Shown: positions 38,975 through 47,764 of the stretch, piece by piece | Layout: the number at the start of each line of letters is the position of its first letter | How positions within the stretch are numbered: position 1 is the stretch's first letter | Assembly: GCF_003943935.1 (NCBI RefSeq) | Contig: NZ_RJOB01000002.1 | Location: 124,001 to 188,000, forward strand | DNA: 64,000 nt | Reading direction: 5' to 3' | Source of the DNA: Streptococcus mitis | Lineage (GTDB): Bacteria; Bacillota; Bacilli; Lactobacillales; Streptococcaceae | Program-made: the position numbers and the translations under genes | The notes under the pieces: generated by a model | Told to the model about the DNA's origin: nothing | Databases searched by the model: none | What the model saw: only the letters and a program-made list of their open reading frames with translations

Positions 38975-39003
38975 TTGAGAAAAAAACAAAAAAAGACTAT
39001 ACT
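38975..39003 (+). promoter_or_regulatory. Promoter of the Rrf2 gene
   Basis: -35 TTGAGA (38975-38980), 17-base A-rich spacer, -10 TATACT (38998-39003). The two divergent -35 boxes are 47 bases apart, leaving room for a shared operator. Confidence 0.75.
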
Positions 39004-39047
39004 GGTAATTGTGGATAATGATTATCTTTTTATATGGAGGTACAAAC

Positions 39048-39524
39048 ATGCGATTATCATCAGGTTGGGAACAGTCAGTCTATGTCTTACTCATGTTAGA
39101 TCAGCTCCCTGAAGGAAAATATATCAATACAATTTCCTTGAGTGAACGGCTAGAAGTTTCAGATTCTTATTTGAAAAAAATTATAAAACTATTAGACAAC
39201 GAAGGATTGGTTAAATCCGTTAGAGGGAAAAATGGAGGTGTTGCTCTTTCTAAACCCCTCAGCCAAATCACCTTTTACGATGTATTTGTAGCTATAGAAG
39301 GAAAAAATCGAATCTTTGAAAGTCAAAATCTTCTAAAAAAATTCTTAGGCAACGAGGAAAGTAAAAAGGCTAAAAGATGTGTCGTAACCAACTCTCTTGA
39401 TATTATTGAAAATACTTTAGTTGCAACCCTGACTTCTATTACACTCAGCCAGGTAGCCCATCAATCTGAGATTAACTATGATTTAACCGATATCAGAAAT
39501 TGGATCAATAAATGCCAAAACTAG
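39048..39524 (+). CDS. Rrf2-family transcriptional regulator
   Basis: Winged-helix regulator of 158 aa. HTH at about residues 27-48 (LSERLEVSDSYLKKIIKLL), wing GLVKSVRGKNGGVALSKP typical of Rrf2. Only one cysteine (KRCVVTN) is present, so an IscR/NsrR-type Fe-S cluster is unlikely. The start at 39048 is chosen for its GGAGG site; upstream in-frame codons lack one. Probably controls the divergent EamA exporter and itself. Confidence 0.85.
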   Translation: MRLSSGWEQSVYVLLMLDQLPEGKYINTISLSERLEVSDSYLKKIIKLLDNEGLVKSVRGKNGGVALSKPLSQITFYDVFVAIEGKNRIFESQNLLKKFLGNEESKKAKRCVVTNSLDIIENTLVATLTSITLSQVAHQSEINYDLTDIRNWINKCQN

Positions 39525-39554
39525 CTGAAGAAAAAATTCTTCAACTAGTTTTTA
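39521..39554 (+). terminator. Terminator after the Rrf2 gene
   Basis: CTAGCTGAAGAA, loop, TTCTTCAACTAG, then TTTTTAT; it overlaps the stop codon. Confidence 0.8.
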
Positions 39555-39561
39555 TAAATCC

Positions 39562-39615
39562 TTGACAAATAATTTTACAAGGACTATACTATATTTGAAG
39601 ATATAATATATCTTC
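39562..39615 (+). promoter_or_regulatory. Promoter and palindromic operator of the second lacAB pair
   Basis: Consensus promoter: -35 TTGACA (39562-39567), 17 bases, -10 TATACT (39585-39590). Just downstream lies the perfect palindrome GAAGATAT-AAT-ATATCTTC (39597-39615), placed to block transcription. It does not resemble the TGTTTGT sites of the main lac genes, so a different regulator is likely. Confidence 0.7.
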
Positions 39616-39672
39616 TATATCGTCAACAATGATATTTCATTGCATGCTTTTGGATAGCTAAAGAAGGTTCTT

Positions 39673-40101
39673 ATGAAAGTTATTTTAGCTACTGACCAAG
39701 ATGGTTTCCAACTGAAAGAAACCGTCAAACACTATCTGCTTCATTCTGGTTATGAAGTAATTGACCTCAACTCTATACAAGGTTCTGCGGATTTCGTTGA
39801 TTCTACTGTCAATGCTATTACAGAGTTTAGAAAATATAAGCAAGCTCGTGCTATTCTTTTTGACAAGTTTGGACATTCTTTTATGCCTGCTAATAAATTT
39901 AAAGGTATTATCTGCGCCGTTGTTTCCGATGAACACTCTGCCATGATGACTATTCGACACAATTCTACTCCAATCATTACAATTGGTTCTGGAATTACAG
40001 GTGATATTTTAGCAGTTGAAATAGTCAAAGCCTTTCTTGAGCACAACTATGATTCTGGTCGTCACCAAGTTCGCATTGATATGCTGAACAAGCTCTGCTA
40101 G
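39673..40101 (+). CDS. lacA2: Galactose-6-phosphate isomerase subunit LacA, second diverged copy
   Basis: RpiB/LacA-family protein of 142 aa, intact. Conserved ends are clear ([18 protein letters not shown] and [14 protein letters not shown]), but the middle differs widely from LacA at 43344-43769, so this is an old paralogue or a transferred copy, not a recent duplicate. LacA works with LacB to turn galactose-6-phosphate into tagatose-6-phosphate. Its partner lacB2, 11 bases on, is frameshifted, so function is doubtful unless it pairs with the main LacB. Confidence 0.8.
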   Translation: MKVILATDQDGFQLKETVKHYLLHSGYEVIDLNSIQGSADFVDSTVNAITEFRKYKQARAILFDKFGHSFMPANKFKGIICAVVSDEHSAMMTIRHNSTPIITIGSGITGDILAVEIVKAFLEHNYDSGRHQVRIDMLNKLC

Positions 40102-40112
40102 GAGGTATTCCC

Positions 40113-40618
40113 ATGAAAATTGCTCTCGGTTGTGATCACATTGTAACAGATGTGAAGATGAAGATTTCAAAACACCTAAAAGAACAAGGTCATGAAATCA
40201 TTGGTGTTGGTACTTATGATTTCGTCCGTACTCACTATTCTATTTATGGTCGCTTAATTGCAGAGGATGTCGTCAATGGACGGGCTGACTTTGGAATCGC
40301 CCTTTGCGGTGCAGGTGTTGGAATTGCTGTATCTGCTAATAAAGTTCCTGGAACTCTCGAGTTGTACTTGTCGGATATGTTGCGACTGCTCGTTCCGCTC
40401 GTGAAAATCTCAATGCTAATATTGTTACTTTCGGTGGTGCAATCCTAGGTATCAATTTCATTAACAACATTGTAGATGAATTTATCAATACCAAGTACAA
40501 ACCAAGTCCTGAAAAAGAGGAATTAATTGCTAAAATTGATAAACTATCTAAAGTGAGCCCAGATGTAGCTGCCAATGATCATATCTTCGATGAAGAGAAT
40601 GCCAAGTGGAATCGTTGA
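40113..40618 (+). pseudogene. lacB2: Frameshifted galactose-6-phosphate isomerase subunit LacB, second copy
   Basis: Starts as a good LacB ([18 protein letters not shown]; active-site Cys in [14 protein letters not shown]). The frame shifts at about 40356-40357 after NKVPGT: an extra CT (or loss of one base) in GGAACTCTCGAG. The correct frame resumes as [18 protein letters not shown] and runs to TGA at 40616-40618, about 168 codons in all. Only one lesion was seen, so the decay is recent or a sequencing error in one call. Confidence 0.8.
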
Positions 40619-40660
40619 GAATATCACGATTAACTTGTATTCCAACTTCTATATTTTTCT

Positions 40661-40735
40661 AACCTTGAGGATAACTAACTCAAGGTTATTTTTACGTCAT
40701 CAAAAAGTCTAGAGATATTTCTATCCCTAGACTGA
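40661..40735. terminator. Two hairpin terminators between converging lacB2 and lacD
   Basis: AACCTTGAG/CTCAAGGTT followed by ATTTTT (40661-40694), then AGTCTAGAGATA/TATCCCTAGACT (40706-40733), which ends in T-runs on both strands and serves lacD on the minus strand. Confidence 0.85.
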
Positions 40736-40757
40736 AGTTTTTTTCGCAATTTGAGTG

Positions 40758-41738
40758 CTACACGCGTTCTTTCCATGAAGTCGCTGTTGTTTGAAGAACT
40801 TTGTTGAGTTCGTCAATGTTTTCAAATCCAGTTGTGCGAAGCCAGTCGCGAGCTGCTGCTTCACCATCTTTGATGTAAGCTTCAACTGATCCAGCCCATG
40901 TTGCACGGCCACAAAGAACTCCGTTAAAGTTTGCACCTGATTCATGAGCAAATACAAGAGTATCTTGGAAGAGTTTAGCTGATACACCAGCACTCAAGTA
41001 GATGTATGGCAAGTTAGTTGCTTCATCTTGAGCTTTGAAGAAGGCTGCAGCTTCTTCACGTGTATATACTACTTCACCTTCAGCGAAGCCTTCAACATAT
41101 TTAATGTTAACAGGAACTTCAACTTTCAAAACATCAATGTTAAAGCGTGGGTCTGAGAAGACTTTCATAGCACCAATAACTTTGTGTGGTTTTACTTTAG
41201 CATATTCTACAGAACCTGCGTCAGCAATTTTTTCATCGTAAGCAAGGATTTCAAGGAAGAATGGAATATCTTCAGCCACACACTCAGAACCGATACGTTC
41301 GATGTAAGCTTGTTTTTCTTGGTTGAGTTCGTCTGAGCTATCTACGTCATAGTAAAGCAAGAATTTAACTGCATCTGCACCTTCTTCTTTAATACGTTTT
41401 GCAGACCAAACATCCAAGCAGTCTGGCAAGCGTTTTGTGCTTGTTGTGTCGTAACCTGTTTTTTCATAAGCAAGGAGAAGACCAGCTTTTTCATCAAGAG
41501 CTTTAGTTGCTGGAAGTCCATACTCAGGGTCAAGAAGCATAGATGATGCGTATTTAGTCAATTCATCTGCTACCAAAACTTTAAGTTCTTCCATTTGAGC
41601 CACTGTTGGTTCTTCTGTTTGGTGTTGAGCCATGAGGCGTTTCAAAGCACCACGTTGGTCAAATGCAAGAGCTGAGATGATACCATTTTCATCAGAAAGT
41701 TTTTCTAAGCGTGCACGTTTTTGTTCTGTTAAAGCCAT
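40758..41738 (-). CDS. lacD: Tagatose-1,6-bisphosphate aldolase
   Basis: Class I aldolase, 326 aa; cleaves tagatose-1,6-bisphosphate to dihydroxyacetone phosphate and glyceraldehyde-3-phosphate. The barrel strand [12 protein letters not shown] holds the Schiff-base lysine candidate (K in [10 protein letters not shown]); [13 protein letters not shown] and [15 protein letters not shown] are typical. Last gene of lacABCD, one base after lacC. A LacD paralogue moonlights as a regulator in S. pyogenes; nothing here shows that. Confidence 0.95.
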   Translation of the reverse strand: MALTEQKRARLEKLSDENGIISALAFDQRGALKRLMAQHQTEEPTVAQMEELKVLVADELTKYASSMLLDPEYGLPATKALDEKAGLLLAYEKTGYDTTSTKRLPDCLDVWSAKRIKEEGADAVKFLLYYDVDSSDELNQEKQAYIERIGSECVAEDIPFFLEILAYDEKIADAGSVEYAKVKPHKVIGAMKVFSDPRFNIDVLKVEVPVNIKYVEGFAEGEVVYTREEAAAFFKAQDEATNLPYIYLSAGVSAKLFQDTLVFAHESGANFNGVLCGRATWAGSVEAYIKDGEAAARDWLRTTGFENIDELNKVLQTTATSWKERV

Positions 41739-41739
41739 T

Positions 41740-42669
41740 TTATACCTCTTTTACTATTAATTGATCATATAGAGCTTGATAGTTGGCCATGTTGACATGA
41801 CCAGTCATTTTTTCTTGAGCATTAAGCATTCCAAGGACATTTGCCTTGATTAAAAGTTCTGCATCAGATTCTTTATGAAGAAGTCCTGAAGAAATCCCTG
41901 CTACAGTAGAATCTCCAGATCCAACAGGATTTACCACCTGAATTCTAGGAATATCGACCTTGTAGAAAGTGTCAACATGTTTGGCAAAGGCACCGTTGGC
42001 ACCAAGTGAAACGATAATCCATTCAATCCCTGCAAACAAAGGTTCTTGAAGTACTTCTTTTAATTCATCCAAATCCTCAGAAACTTCTCTTCCAAGAAGC
42101 TGAGACAATTCCTCATTATTTGGTTTGATGACTGTTGGTTTATGTGGTGATTCAAGAACCGCCTGCAGTGCTGCACCAGAGCAGTCCAAGACAACAGGCT
42201 TGCCAGCTTGATTAGCAAGTTCTACCAAGCTCGCATAGTAATCAACTGGAAGACCAGCTGGCAGACTACCTGAGATAGCTACTACTTCAACTGACTCCAA
42301 GAGTTTTTTGAAATGTTCCAAAAAGTCTTGACCTTCTTGTTCAAGAACTTCAGGTCCTTTTTCAAGAACTTCTGTTTGGTTATCTCCATGAAGAATAGCG
42401 ATACAGTTCCGAGTTTCCCCCTGAATTGAAAAGAAATCTTTCTTTACTTGATCATCGATATGTTCAACCAAAAACTCACCAAGTTTGCCACCCACTAAAC
42501 CAGTAGCAAGAACTGAATCTCCAAATTCTGAAAGTACTCGGGTAACATTGAGTCCCTTACCACCAGCCGTTTTGGTTACATCAACCACACGATTGACAGT
42601 ATCAATCTTTAACTCATCCAAGGGATAGGAAATATCAATGGATGGGTTCATTGTGACTGTTAAAATCAT
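41740..42669 (-). CDS. lacC: Tagatose-6-phosphate kinase
   Basis: PfkB-family sugar kinase, 309 aa; ATP-dependent phosphorylation of tagatose-6-phosphate. Substrate-binding [14 protein letters not shown] and [15 protein letters not shown], and the catalytic anion-hole motif [13 protein letters not shown] with Asp base near residue 254. Gap to lacB 10 bases. Confidence 0.95.
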   Translation of the reverse strand: MILTVTMNPSIDISYPLDELKIDTVNRVVDVTKTAGGKGLNVTRVLSEFGDSVLATGLVGGKLGEFLVEHIDDQVKKDFFSIQGETRNCIAILHGDNQTEVLEKGPEVLEQEGQDFLEHFKKLLESVEVVAISGSLPAGLPVDYYASLVELANQAGKPVVLDCSGAALQAVLESPHKPTVIKPNNEELSQLLGREVSEDLDELKEVLQEPLFAGIEWIIVSLGANGAFAKHVDTFYKVDIPRIQVVNPVGSGDSTVAGISSGLLHKESDAELLIKANVLGMLNAQEKMTGHVNMANYQALYDQLIVKEV

Positions 42670-42679
42670 AGGTCACCTC

Positions 42680-43195
42680 TTAGTCGTGGTATTCTCCACG
42701 ATCCCATTTTTCTAGGAATTCTGTAAAGAAGTTTGCGTCAGCTTGATGTGCATTATGACTTTCCACATGTTCAATCTTCGCAATCAATTTTTTGTTTTCT
42801 TCAGTTGGTTTGTATTCAGCATGGATGAAAGCTTCGATGATATCACACATGAGCAATTCACCAGTAATCTTACCACCAAAACCGATAACGTTGGCGTTCA
42901 ATTGTTCTTTAGCATAAAGGGCTGTTGTCATATCACGAACCAAGGCAGAACGAACACCAGGAACTTTATTTACAGCATTGTTGATACCAACACCAGTACC
43001 ACAGATACATACCCCAAGATCAGCTTGACCGCTAGTTACAGCTTCCCCTACTTTTTTACCAAAGATTGGGTAGTGAGTACGTGTATGGTCATATGTACCA
43101 AAGTCAATGACTTCATATCCTTTTGATTTCAAAAATTCTGAAACCGCCATTTTTTCATCTGTTACGATGTGGTCACATCCAATTGCAATTCTCAT
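42680..43195 (-). CDS. lacB: Galactose-6-phosphate isomerase subunit LacB
   Basis: 171 aa, RpiB family. Active-site Cys in [18 protein letters not shown]-terminal [14 protein letters not shown]-terminal extension beyond RpiB length as in LacB. Pairs with LacA to make the isomerase. In most lac clusters lacA and lacB are nearly adjacent; here 148 bases with a BOX-like repeat separate them. Confidence 0.95.
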   Translation of the reverse strand: MRIAIGCDHIVTDEKMAVSEFLKSKGYEVIDFGTYDHTRTHYPIFGKKVGEAVTSGQADLGVCICGTGVGINNAVNKVPGVRSALVRDMTTALYAKEQLNANVIGFGGKITGELLMCDIIEAFIHAEYKPTEENKKLIAKIEHVESHNAHQADANFFTEFLEKWDRGEYHD

Positions 43196-43242
43196 TAGTT
43201 ATTCCCTCCGATTAATTATATAAATCTAATATCATTTATCCC

Positions 43243-43343
43243 TACTCAAAAAAAATCAAGATTAGCTTAGGAAGCGAGCTGCAAGCATAACTGAGGTTAG
43301 CTAAAGTGAGCTGACAACAGATTATCTTGATTTTTGAAGAGTA
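43243..43343 (-). repeat. Degenerate BOX-like palindromic element between lacA and lacB
   Basis: About 100 bases with terminal inverted ends TACTCAAAAAAAATCAAGAT and ATCTTGATTTTTGAAGAGTA. The right end abuts the lacA stop codon (43344-43346). The centre, TTAGGAAGCGAGCTGCAAGC, is reminiscent of boxC, but no full boxA is present. A BOX derivative or a related miniature element. Confidence 0.65.
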
Positions 43344-43769
43344 TTAGCACATTTTGTTCAACATATCGACCCTAATTTGGTGACGTCCACCATCGTATTT
43401 ACCGTTAACAAATCCTTTAGCAATGTTTTTAGCCAATTCATCACCAACAAGTTGTGCACCCATAGTGATCATACGTGAGTTGTTGTGTCCACGAGTCATA
43501 TAAGCTGAACGTTCGTCAGATACTTCTGCCGCAACCATTCCTTTGATTTTAGTTGCAACCATGAATGGACCAGCTCCATAAGCATCAATCACGATACCAA
43601 GGTTTTGTTCTTCTTTGTTTACTTCTGCAGCAACAGCAAGAGTCACATCAACAAAGTCTTGACCTTCAGCTGTAACATCCACAACGTGGAAGTTTTCTTT
43701 TTCCAAGAAGTCTTTCACAACTTCTTTCAATCTCAAACCTGCAGTATCTGCACCGATAACAATAGACAT
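43344..43769 (-). CDS. lacA: Galactose-6-phosphate isomerase subunit LacA
   Basis: 141 aa, RpiB family. [19 protein letters not shown] at the start, [20 protein letters not shown] and the [14 protein letters not shown] end are typical LacA. First gene of lacABCD with its own promoter 335 bases upstream and a BOX in the leader. AAAAAGGAG stands seven bases before the ATG. Confidence 0.95.
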   Translation of the reverse strand: MSIVIGADTAGLRLKEVVKDFLEKENFHVVDVTAEGQDFVDVTLAVAAEVNKEEQNLGIVIDAYGAGPFMVATKIKGMVAAEVSDERSAYMTRGHNNSRMITMGAQLVGDELAKNIAKGFVNGKYDGGRHQIRVDMLNKMC

Positions 43770-43825
43770 ATTATATACTCCTTTTTATTTTTCTAGGCTA
43801 GTAAAACCTTTTATAGTTAGCAGTT

Positions 43826-43932
43826 TATACTCTTCGAAAATCAAATTCAAACCGCGTCAACGTCGCCTTGCCGTACTCAAGTACAGCCTGCGGCTAGTTT
43901 CCTAGTTTGCTCTTTAATTTTCATTGAGTATT
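43826..43932 (+). repeat. BOX element (boxA-boxC) in the lacABCD leader
   Basis: Begins TATACTCTTCGAAAATCAAA (boxA) and ends TTTGCTCTTTAATTTTCATTGAGTA (boxC, here split as 15 bases TTTGCTCTTTAATTT then TCATTGAGTA). It lies between the lacABCD promoter and the lacA start, so the transcript would carry its reverse complement as a stem-loop. Confidence 0.92.
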
Positions 43933-44067
43933 ACCTACAAAAAGTTTTCTAGCAGTTTATTGACAAATTGGATTGAATGAGATGAATGACACCTTATTCA
44001 AGTTTAGGAAATCAGTTTCCTAGCAAATAATCCTTCTCCACGAAAGAGAATATAACAAGTGATTATT

Positions 44068-44132
44068 TGTTTGTTACAAACATCATTTGTTGTTTACAAA
44101 CATAATATACTCCTATTTCCGGAAAAAGTCAA
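44068..44132 (-). promoter_or_regulatory. lacABCD promoter with two TGTTTGT/ACAAACA operators
   Basis: Minus-strand -35 TTGACT (44127-44132), 17 bases, -10 TATATT (44104-44109). Downstream lie the perfect palindrome TGTTTGT-T-ACAAACA (44068-44082) and the related TGTTGTTTACAAACA (44088-44102), centres 20 bases apart. Position and symmetry fit repression by LacR. Confidence 0.75.
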
Positions 44133-44161
44133 CAGTTAATGTTTGTTTTTATGTTTTTTAA

Positions 44162-45058
44162 CTAAAAAATTTCGATGTCAAAACCAATTTGATCCACTTG
44201 ACCAGGTTCTAGGAGACGAACATTCTTCTTATCTTCTAGACGATCTCCTTCTTCAAGAGATGTTGACAAGCCAGACCATGGTTCAAAAGCAATAAAAGGA
44301 CCTTTATTCAAAGTTGACCAGATGATGAGGTTTGGAAACTCTGCAAAGTGCACTTTTAATCCCTTATCATGTTTACGAGAACGAAGGGCAATTGTTCTAG
44401 ATTGCAATTCATCTAAGGTGACTGCATCTGTGCTGAAAAGATCATAACTAAGATCTAATTCCTTTTGCCCCTCTAGCCATGGACTTCTATCTTGGAAATC
44501 CAACATACCTGTTTCTGGGAAAGGACGTGGAACAGAGCAAGTCTCTTCTTTCTCAAACTCTAGATAATAATCTTCATAGACTTCATCATCAAGCAGAGGA
44601 CAATTAAATCCTGGATGTCCACCAATAAAGTAAGGCATGACCTTGCTAGTTTCTTTATTGAAAATCTTGTATTGAGTCCGTACTGTTTTACCAGTAAGGA
44701 TATAAGTGATTTCTAGTCGGAAATGATAAGGATAGTTTTGATAGCTATTCTCATCGTCTTCAATTGCAAAAGTTACACTCTTGTCTGTCTGTTCAACTAA
44801 TTCAAATTCTTTCTTACGAACCAAACCATGACGAGGAATGTTTCCTTTGCTTTCTTGCCCCTTCTCATCTATATAGAGGGCTATATCCTCTCTCAAAGAA
44901 CCACAAATGGGGAAGAGAACAGGAGCTTGTCCACTCCAATAAGTGGCATCCCCTTGCCACAAATACTCAAGTCCCTCAGCATCTTTTATAGAAGAAAGAG
45001 ACCCACCAAAACTGTTAAATTCAACTCTTAATTGTTCTGATTTTAATTCAATTACCAT
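44162..45058 (-). CDS. Aldose 1-epimerase family protein (galactose mutarotase-like)
   Basis: 298 aa, GalM-like beta-sandwich of the LACX/YphB group. IPRHGLVRKKEF and IGGHPGFNCPL hold the two conserved catalytic-type His, with a late Glu in FAEFPNLIIWST region and PFIAFEPWSG. LacX proteins accompany tagatose-pathway genes; the role may be epimerisation of galactose or of sugar phosphates. It sits between the galactitol-type PTS and lacABCD, after a terminator. Confidence 0.85.
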   Translation of the reverse strand: MVIELKSEQLRVEFNSFGGSLSSIKDAEGLEYLWQGDATYWSGQAPVLFPICGSLREDIALYIDEKGQESKGNIPRHGLVRKKEFELVEQTDKSVTFAIEDDENSYQNYPYHFRLEITYILTGKTVRTQYKIFNKETSKVMPYFIGGHPGFNCPLLDDEVYEDYYLEFEKEETCSVPRPFPETGMLDFQDRSPWLEGQKELDLSYDLFSTDAVTLDELQSRTIALRSRKHDKGLKVHFAEFPNLIIWSTLNKGPFIAFEPWSGLSTSLEEGDRLEDKKNVRLLEPGQVDQIGFDIEIF

Positions 45059-45082
45059 TATTTTCTCCGATTTCTTGATAGT

Positions 45083-45132
45083 TTATAAAAAACTAGGCTG
45101 TCACTCCTATCAGGAAAATGACAACCTAGCTT
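45083..45132 (-). terminator. Terminator between the PTS EIIC and epimerase genes
   Basis: Minus-strand stem GCTAGGTTGTCA/TGACAGCCTAG with a 16-base loop, followed by TTTTTTAT. It lies 25 bases before the epimerase start, so the epimerase is made by readthrough or from a promoter I could not identify. Confidence 0.75.
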
Positions 45133-45159
45133 TAACAATTTACATTTTATAGGAGCGCA

Positions 45160-46635
45160 TTATTTTGCTTTTGCTGCGTACTCTTCGTTACGTTTGATCA
45201 TTTGTTTTCTGTACCAAGCAAAGATACCGATATAGAATACAAGGAAGACTACAGCACCAAGGATTGCTTTGATATCACCTGTTGTAGTGTTACCAATTGT
45301 CCAACCAAGAAGTTTTTCGATTGGTCCTTCAAGAGTTGAGTGAGTAATCAATTGAGTTTGGCTCACACCTTCTGGGAAGGCACCTACACCTTTAGCAAGT
45401 TCTGTTGCAAATGGTGCGATAAGTGTACCTGAAAGAAGGAAGAGTGGCAACAAGAGTGTTCCGAAAATAATCATACGGAGCAATTTACCACGAGTTACAA
45501 CCAAGAGAGCTGGGGTAACACCCATAGCAATGATACCTGCAAGTGGCAAGATACCATTTCCGACTTTTGAAAGAAGCACAGCTTCGATCAACATGATTGG
45601 TGCAAGTACGTTGGCACAAGCCCAGATTTCAGCACGACCAGCGATGAATGGCCAGTCAAGACCGATATTAAACTTACGTCCTTCCAAACGTTTAGTAGCA
45701 ACGTTGGTAATACCTTGTGAAAGTGGTTCTACGGCCGCAATGAACCATGAACCGATGAGTGAGAAGAGTTCCAAAGCTACACCGGCTGTCAAACCAAGAG
45801 ACAACCAACCTTTGATAACTTCTTGCCAGTTTGCAGCATCTTTAAGTCCTTCAACAGGATGCGGAGTCCCCATCAAACCGATAACGATACCAAGGATGAA
45901 ACCGATGAAGAATTTAGATCCCCAGAAACCGATTTTCTTGTTCAATTTAGCAGCATCAAAGTCATATTTATCAAGACCTGGGAAGAATTTTTCAAAAATC
46001 TTATCCAAAACCATGATAACTGGGTTCATCATGTAGTTCATGTGAGTTGAAGTCATTGGTGATGAGCTTGGTGCGTTAAGAAGGTCGTCGAATGTAGGTT
46101 TCATCAAGTCAGAGTTGATAATTTTAAGAACCCCAACAAGAACAACTGCTGCAGTCGCAATGAAGAGTGAAACTCCTTGGCTAACGCCATTGTTGTCTGC
46201 ATACCATTTAATCAAAAGACCTGTGATAGACAAGTGCCAGATATCGAAGATATCAACATCAAGTGTATCAGTTTTCTTCATAGCAAGCATCACTACGTTA
46301 ACAATCAACATGATGAGCAAGAAGTAAAGTGTCCAAGCAGATCCCCAAGTGATTGTGGCAAGTGGCGCCCAACCAACGTCGGTGATGTTCAATTGAATAC
46401 CAGTGTTTTCAACGAATTTTGCAAGTGATGCTGAGAAAGCACCGTTCAACATTCCGATGATAGCCCCGATACCAGTAAGAGCGATGGCAAGTTTGATACC
46501 ACCTTCAAGCGCTTTGGAGAATTTCACTCCAAAAAGTAGAGCCAATACTGTCAAAATGATCAGCATGATGATTGGTCCACCCATGTCCAAGATGGGTTTG
46601 AACAGCTTATTAGCTAGTTCGATAATGACATCCAT
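45160..46635 (-). CDS. gatC: PTS EIIC, galactitol family (probable galactose permease)
   Basis: Membrane component of 491 aa with about 10-12 hydrophobic segments and no fused EIIB. Family-typical stretches: LDMGGPIIMLIILTVLALLFGVKFSKAL and GLDWPFIAGRAEIWACANVLAP. In S. gordonii and relatives a galactitol-family PTS next to lacABCD imports galactose as galactose-6-phosphate, which suits this context better than galactitol. Last gene of the gatABC-like unit, with its own terminator. Confidence 0.88.
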   Translation of the reverse strand: MDVIIELANKLFKPILDMGGPIIMLIILTVLALLFGVKFSKALEGGIKLAIALTGIGAIIGMLNGAFSASLAKFVENTGIQLNITDVGWAPLATITWGSAWTLYFLLIMLIVNVVMLAMKKTDTLDVDIFDIWHLSITGLLIKWYADNNGVSQGVSLFIATAAVVLVGVLKIINSDLMKPTFDDLLNAPSSSPMTSTHMNYMMNPVIMVLDKIFEKFFPGLDKYDFDAAKLNKKIGFWGSKFFIGFILGIVIGLMGTPHPVEGLKDAANWQEVIKGWLSLGLTAGVALELFSLIGSWFIAAVEPLSQGITNVATKRLEGRKFNIGLDWPFIAGRAEIWACANVLAPIMLIEAVLLSKVGNGILPLAGIIAMGVTPALLVVTRGKLLRMIIFGTLLLPLFLLSGTLIAPFATELAKGVGAFPEGVSQTQLITHSTLEGPIEKLLGWTIGNTTTGDIKAILGAVVFLVFYIGIFAWYRKQMIKRNEEYAAKAK

Positions 46636-46682
46636 AATAGTTCCTCCCTTTTTATGTTATATGAATGTTAACAAATTATTAA

Positions 46683-46988
46683 TTAGCTTAACCCGTGTTC
46701 TTTAATGGCTGCTTCAATATTGTCAAATACTGGAGCACTCATAGCTGGGATACGGAATAAGATTGGTCCAGCTTCGATAACTGGAATACCTGGATCAAAA
46801 CCAAGATCTGTAGCAGCAATTGGTGTGAAGATGTCATAACCTTTGATAAGGTCTTCATTAACGTCTTTGACCATTACTGCATCACAGTGAACATCAAAAC
46901 CGCGGTTTGAAAGTTCTTCTTCAAGAGCACTTTTAATTTGGTGGCTTGAGTTAACACCTGCACCGCAGGCAGCAAGAATTTTAATCAT
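46683..46988 (-). CDS. gatB: PTS EIIB, galactitol family
   Basis: Soluble phosphocarrier of 101 aa; the phospho-Cys lies in ILAACGAGVNSSHQIK near residue 8. The ATG at 46986-46988 with GGAGG just before it is preferred to an in-frame codon 12 residues upstream. Follows EIIA by 38 bases. Confidence 0.9.
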   Translation of the reverse strand: MIKILAACGAGVNSSHQIKSALEEELSNRGFDVHCDAVMVKDVNEDLIKGYDIFTPIAATDLGFDPGIPVIEAGPILFRIPAMSAPVFDNIEAAIKEHGLS

Positions 46989-47026
46989 ATGGATTTCCTC
47001 CGATTTAATATTTTTAATAGACAAGA

Positions 47027-47503
47027 TTAAGCTGTTGCTTCAGCTATATAAGCATAGAGAGCTTCAGGTTCTGAAATTTTTGATAGGTCTTCAAGATGAC
47101 CATTTCCAGTAAAGAAGTCCATCAACTGAGCAAGAATGTTCGTTTGACTTGAACTTGAGTTATTAATGATAAAGAAGAGTAAGGATACTTCTACTTCCTT
47201 ATCTGGCGCAATCATATTGTGGAAAGTCACTGGTTTTTCTAATCGAACCACCACAACTTTTTCAGCTAGATTATGAACAATATCTGTATGAGGAATAGCC
47301 ACATTCGGCAAATCTTTACCCAAAAATTCCATATCTAAACCAGTTGGAAATGACTTTTCACGCGTGATCAAGGCTTCACGATAGGTTGGAGTTACGATTT
47401 CTCGTTCTTCCAATAAAGTTGCAACCTGATCAAAGAGTTGTTCTTGATTATCCGCTTCTAAGCAAAACACAAGGTTTTTGTCAAAGAAATGATCTAATCC
47501 CAT
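47027..47503 (-). CDS. gatA: PTS EIIA, galactitol/fructose type
   Basis: 158 aa phosphocarrier of the PtsN-like EIIA fold; phospho-His in NVAIPHTDIVHN near residue 65. Start ATG at 47501-47503 with AGAAGG before it; the ATG seven codons upstream has no ribosome site. First gene of the unit, under a promoter overlapped by a perfect cre. Confidence 0.9.
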   Translation of the reverse strand: MGLDHFFDKNLVFCLEADNQEQLFDQVATLLEEREIVTPTYREALITREKSFPTGLDMEFLGKDLPNVAIPHTDIVHNLAEKVVVVRLEKPVTFHNMIAPDKEVEVSLLFFIINNSSSSQTNILAQLMDFFTGNGHLEDLSKISEPEALYAYIAEATA

Positions 47504-47539
47504 AAGGTTTTCCCTTCTTTCCATTAACTTTATGCTATA

Positions 47540-47568
47540 AGTATAACACTATATGAAACCGTTGTCAA
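47540..47568 (-). promoter_or_regulatory. gatABC-like promoter with perfect cre site
   Basis: Minus-strand -35 TTGACA (47563-47568), 17 bases, -10 TATACT (47540-47545). TGAAACCGTTGTCA on the plus strand (47554-47567) matches the cre consensus TGWAANCGNTNWCA at all 14 positions and overlaps the -35, a classic CcpA repression site. Confidence 0.85.
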
Positions 47569-47619
47569 TATTTTTCTGTTCTTTTTTTGTCTCTTTTTTT
47601 ATATTTTTGTTGTTTTTGT

Positions 47620-47656
47620 AGTTTGTTATGTAAAAACAAACAATTAAACAAACATC
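47620..47656. promoter_or_regulatory. TGTTTGT/ACAAACA-type repeats upstream of the gatABC-like promoter
   Basis: GTTTGTTATGTAAAAACAAAC and AAACAAACA words recur here, the same words as in the operators before lacABCD. They lie 50-90 bases upstream of the -35. A distal LacR site or an activator site is plausible. Confidence 0.5.
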
Positions 47657-47683
47657 CAAAATATTTCTTATGTTCCAGAATCG

Positions 47684-47711
47684 AAAAAAGCAGACCATTT
47701 TAGTCTGCTTT
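47684..47711 (-). terminator. Terminator after lepA
   Basis: Minus-strand AAAGCAGAC-TAAAATG-GTCTGCTTT followed by TTTCG. Confidence 0.85.
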
Positions 47712-47764
47712 ACGATTGATTCTTATATAAATTTCCTGTAAACAAGGAAAAGCAATTATGACAA

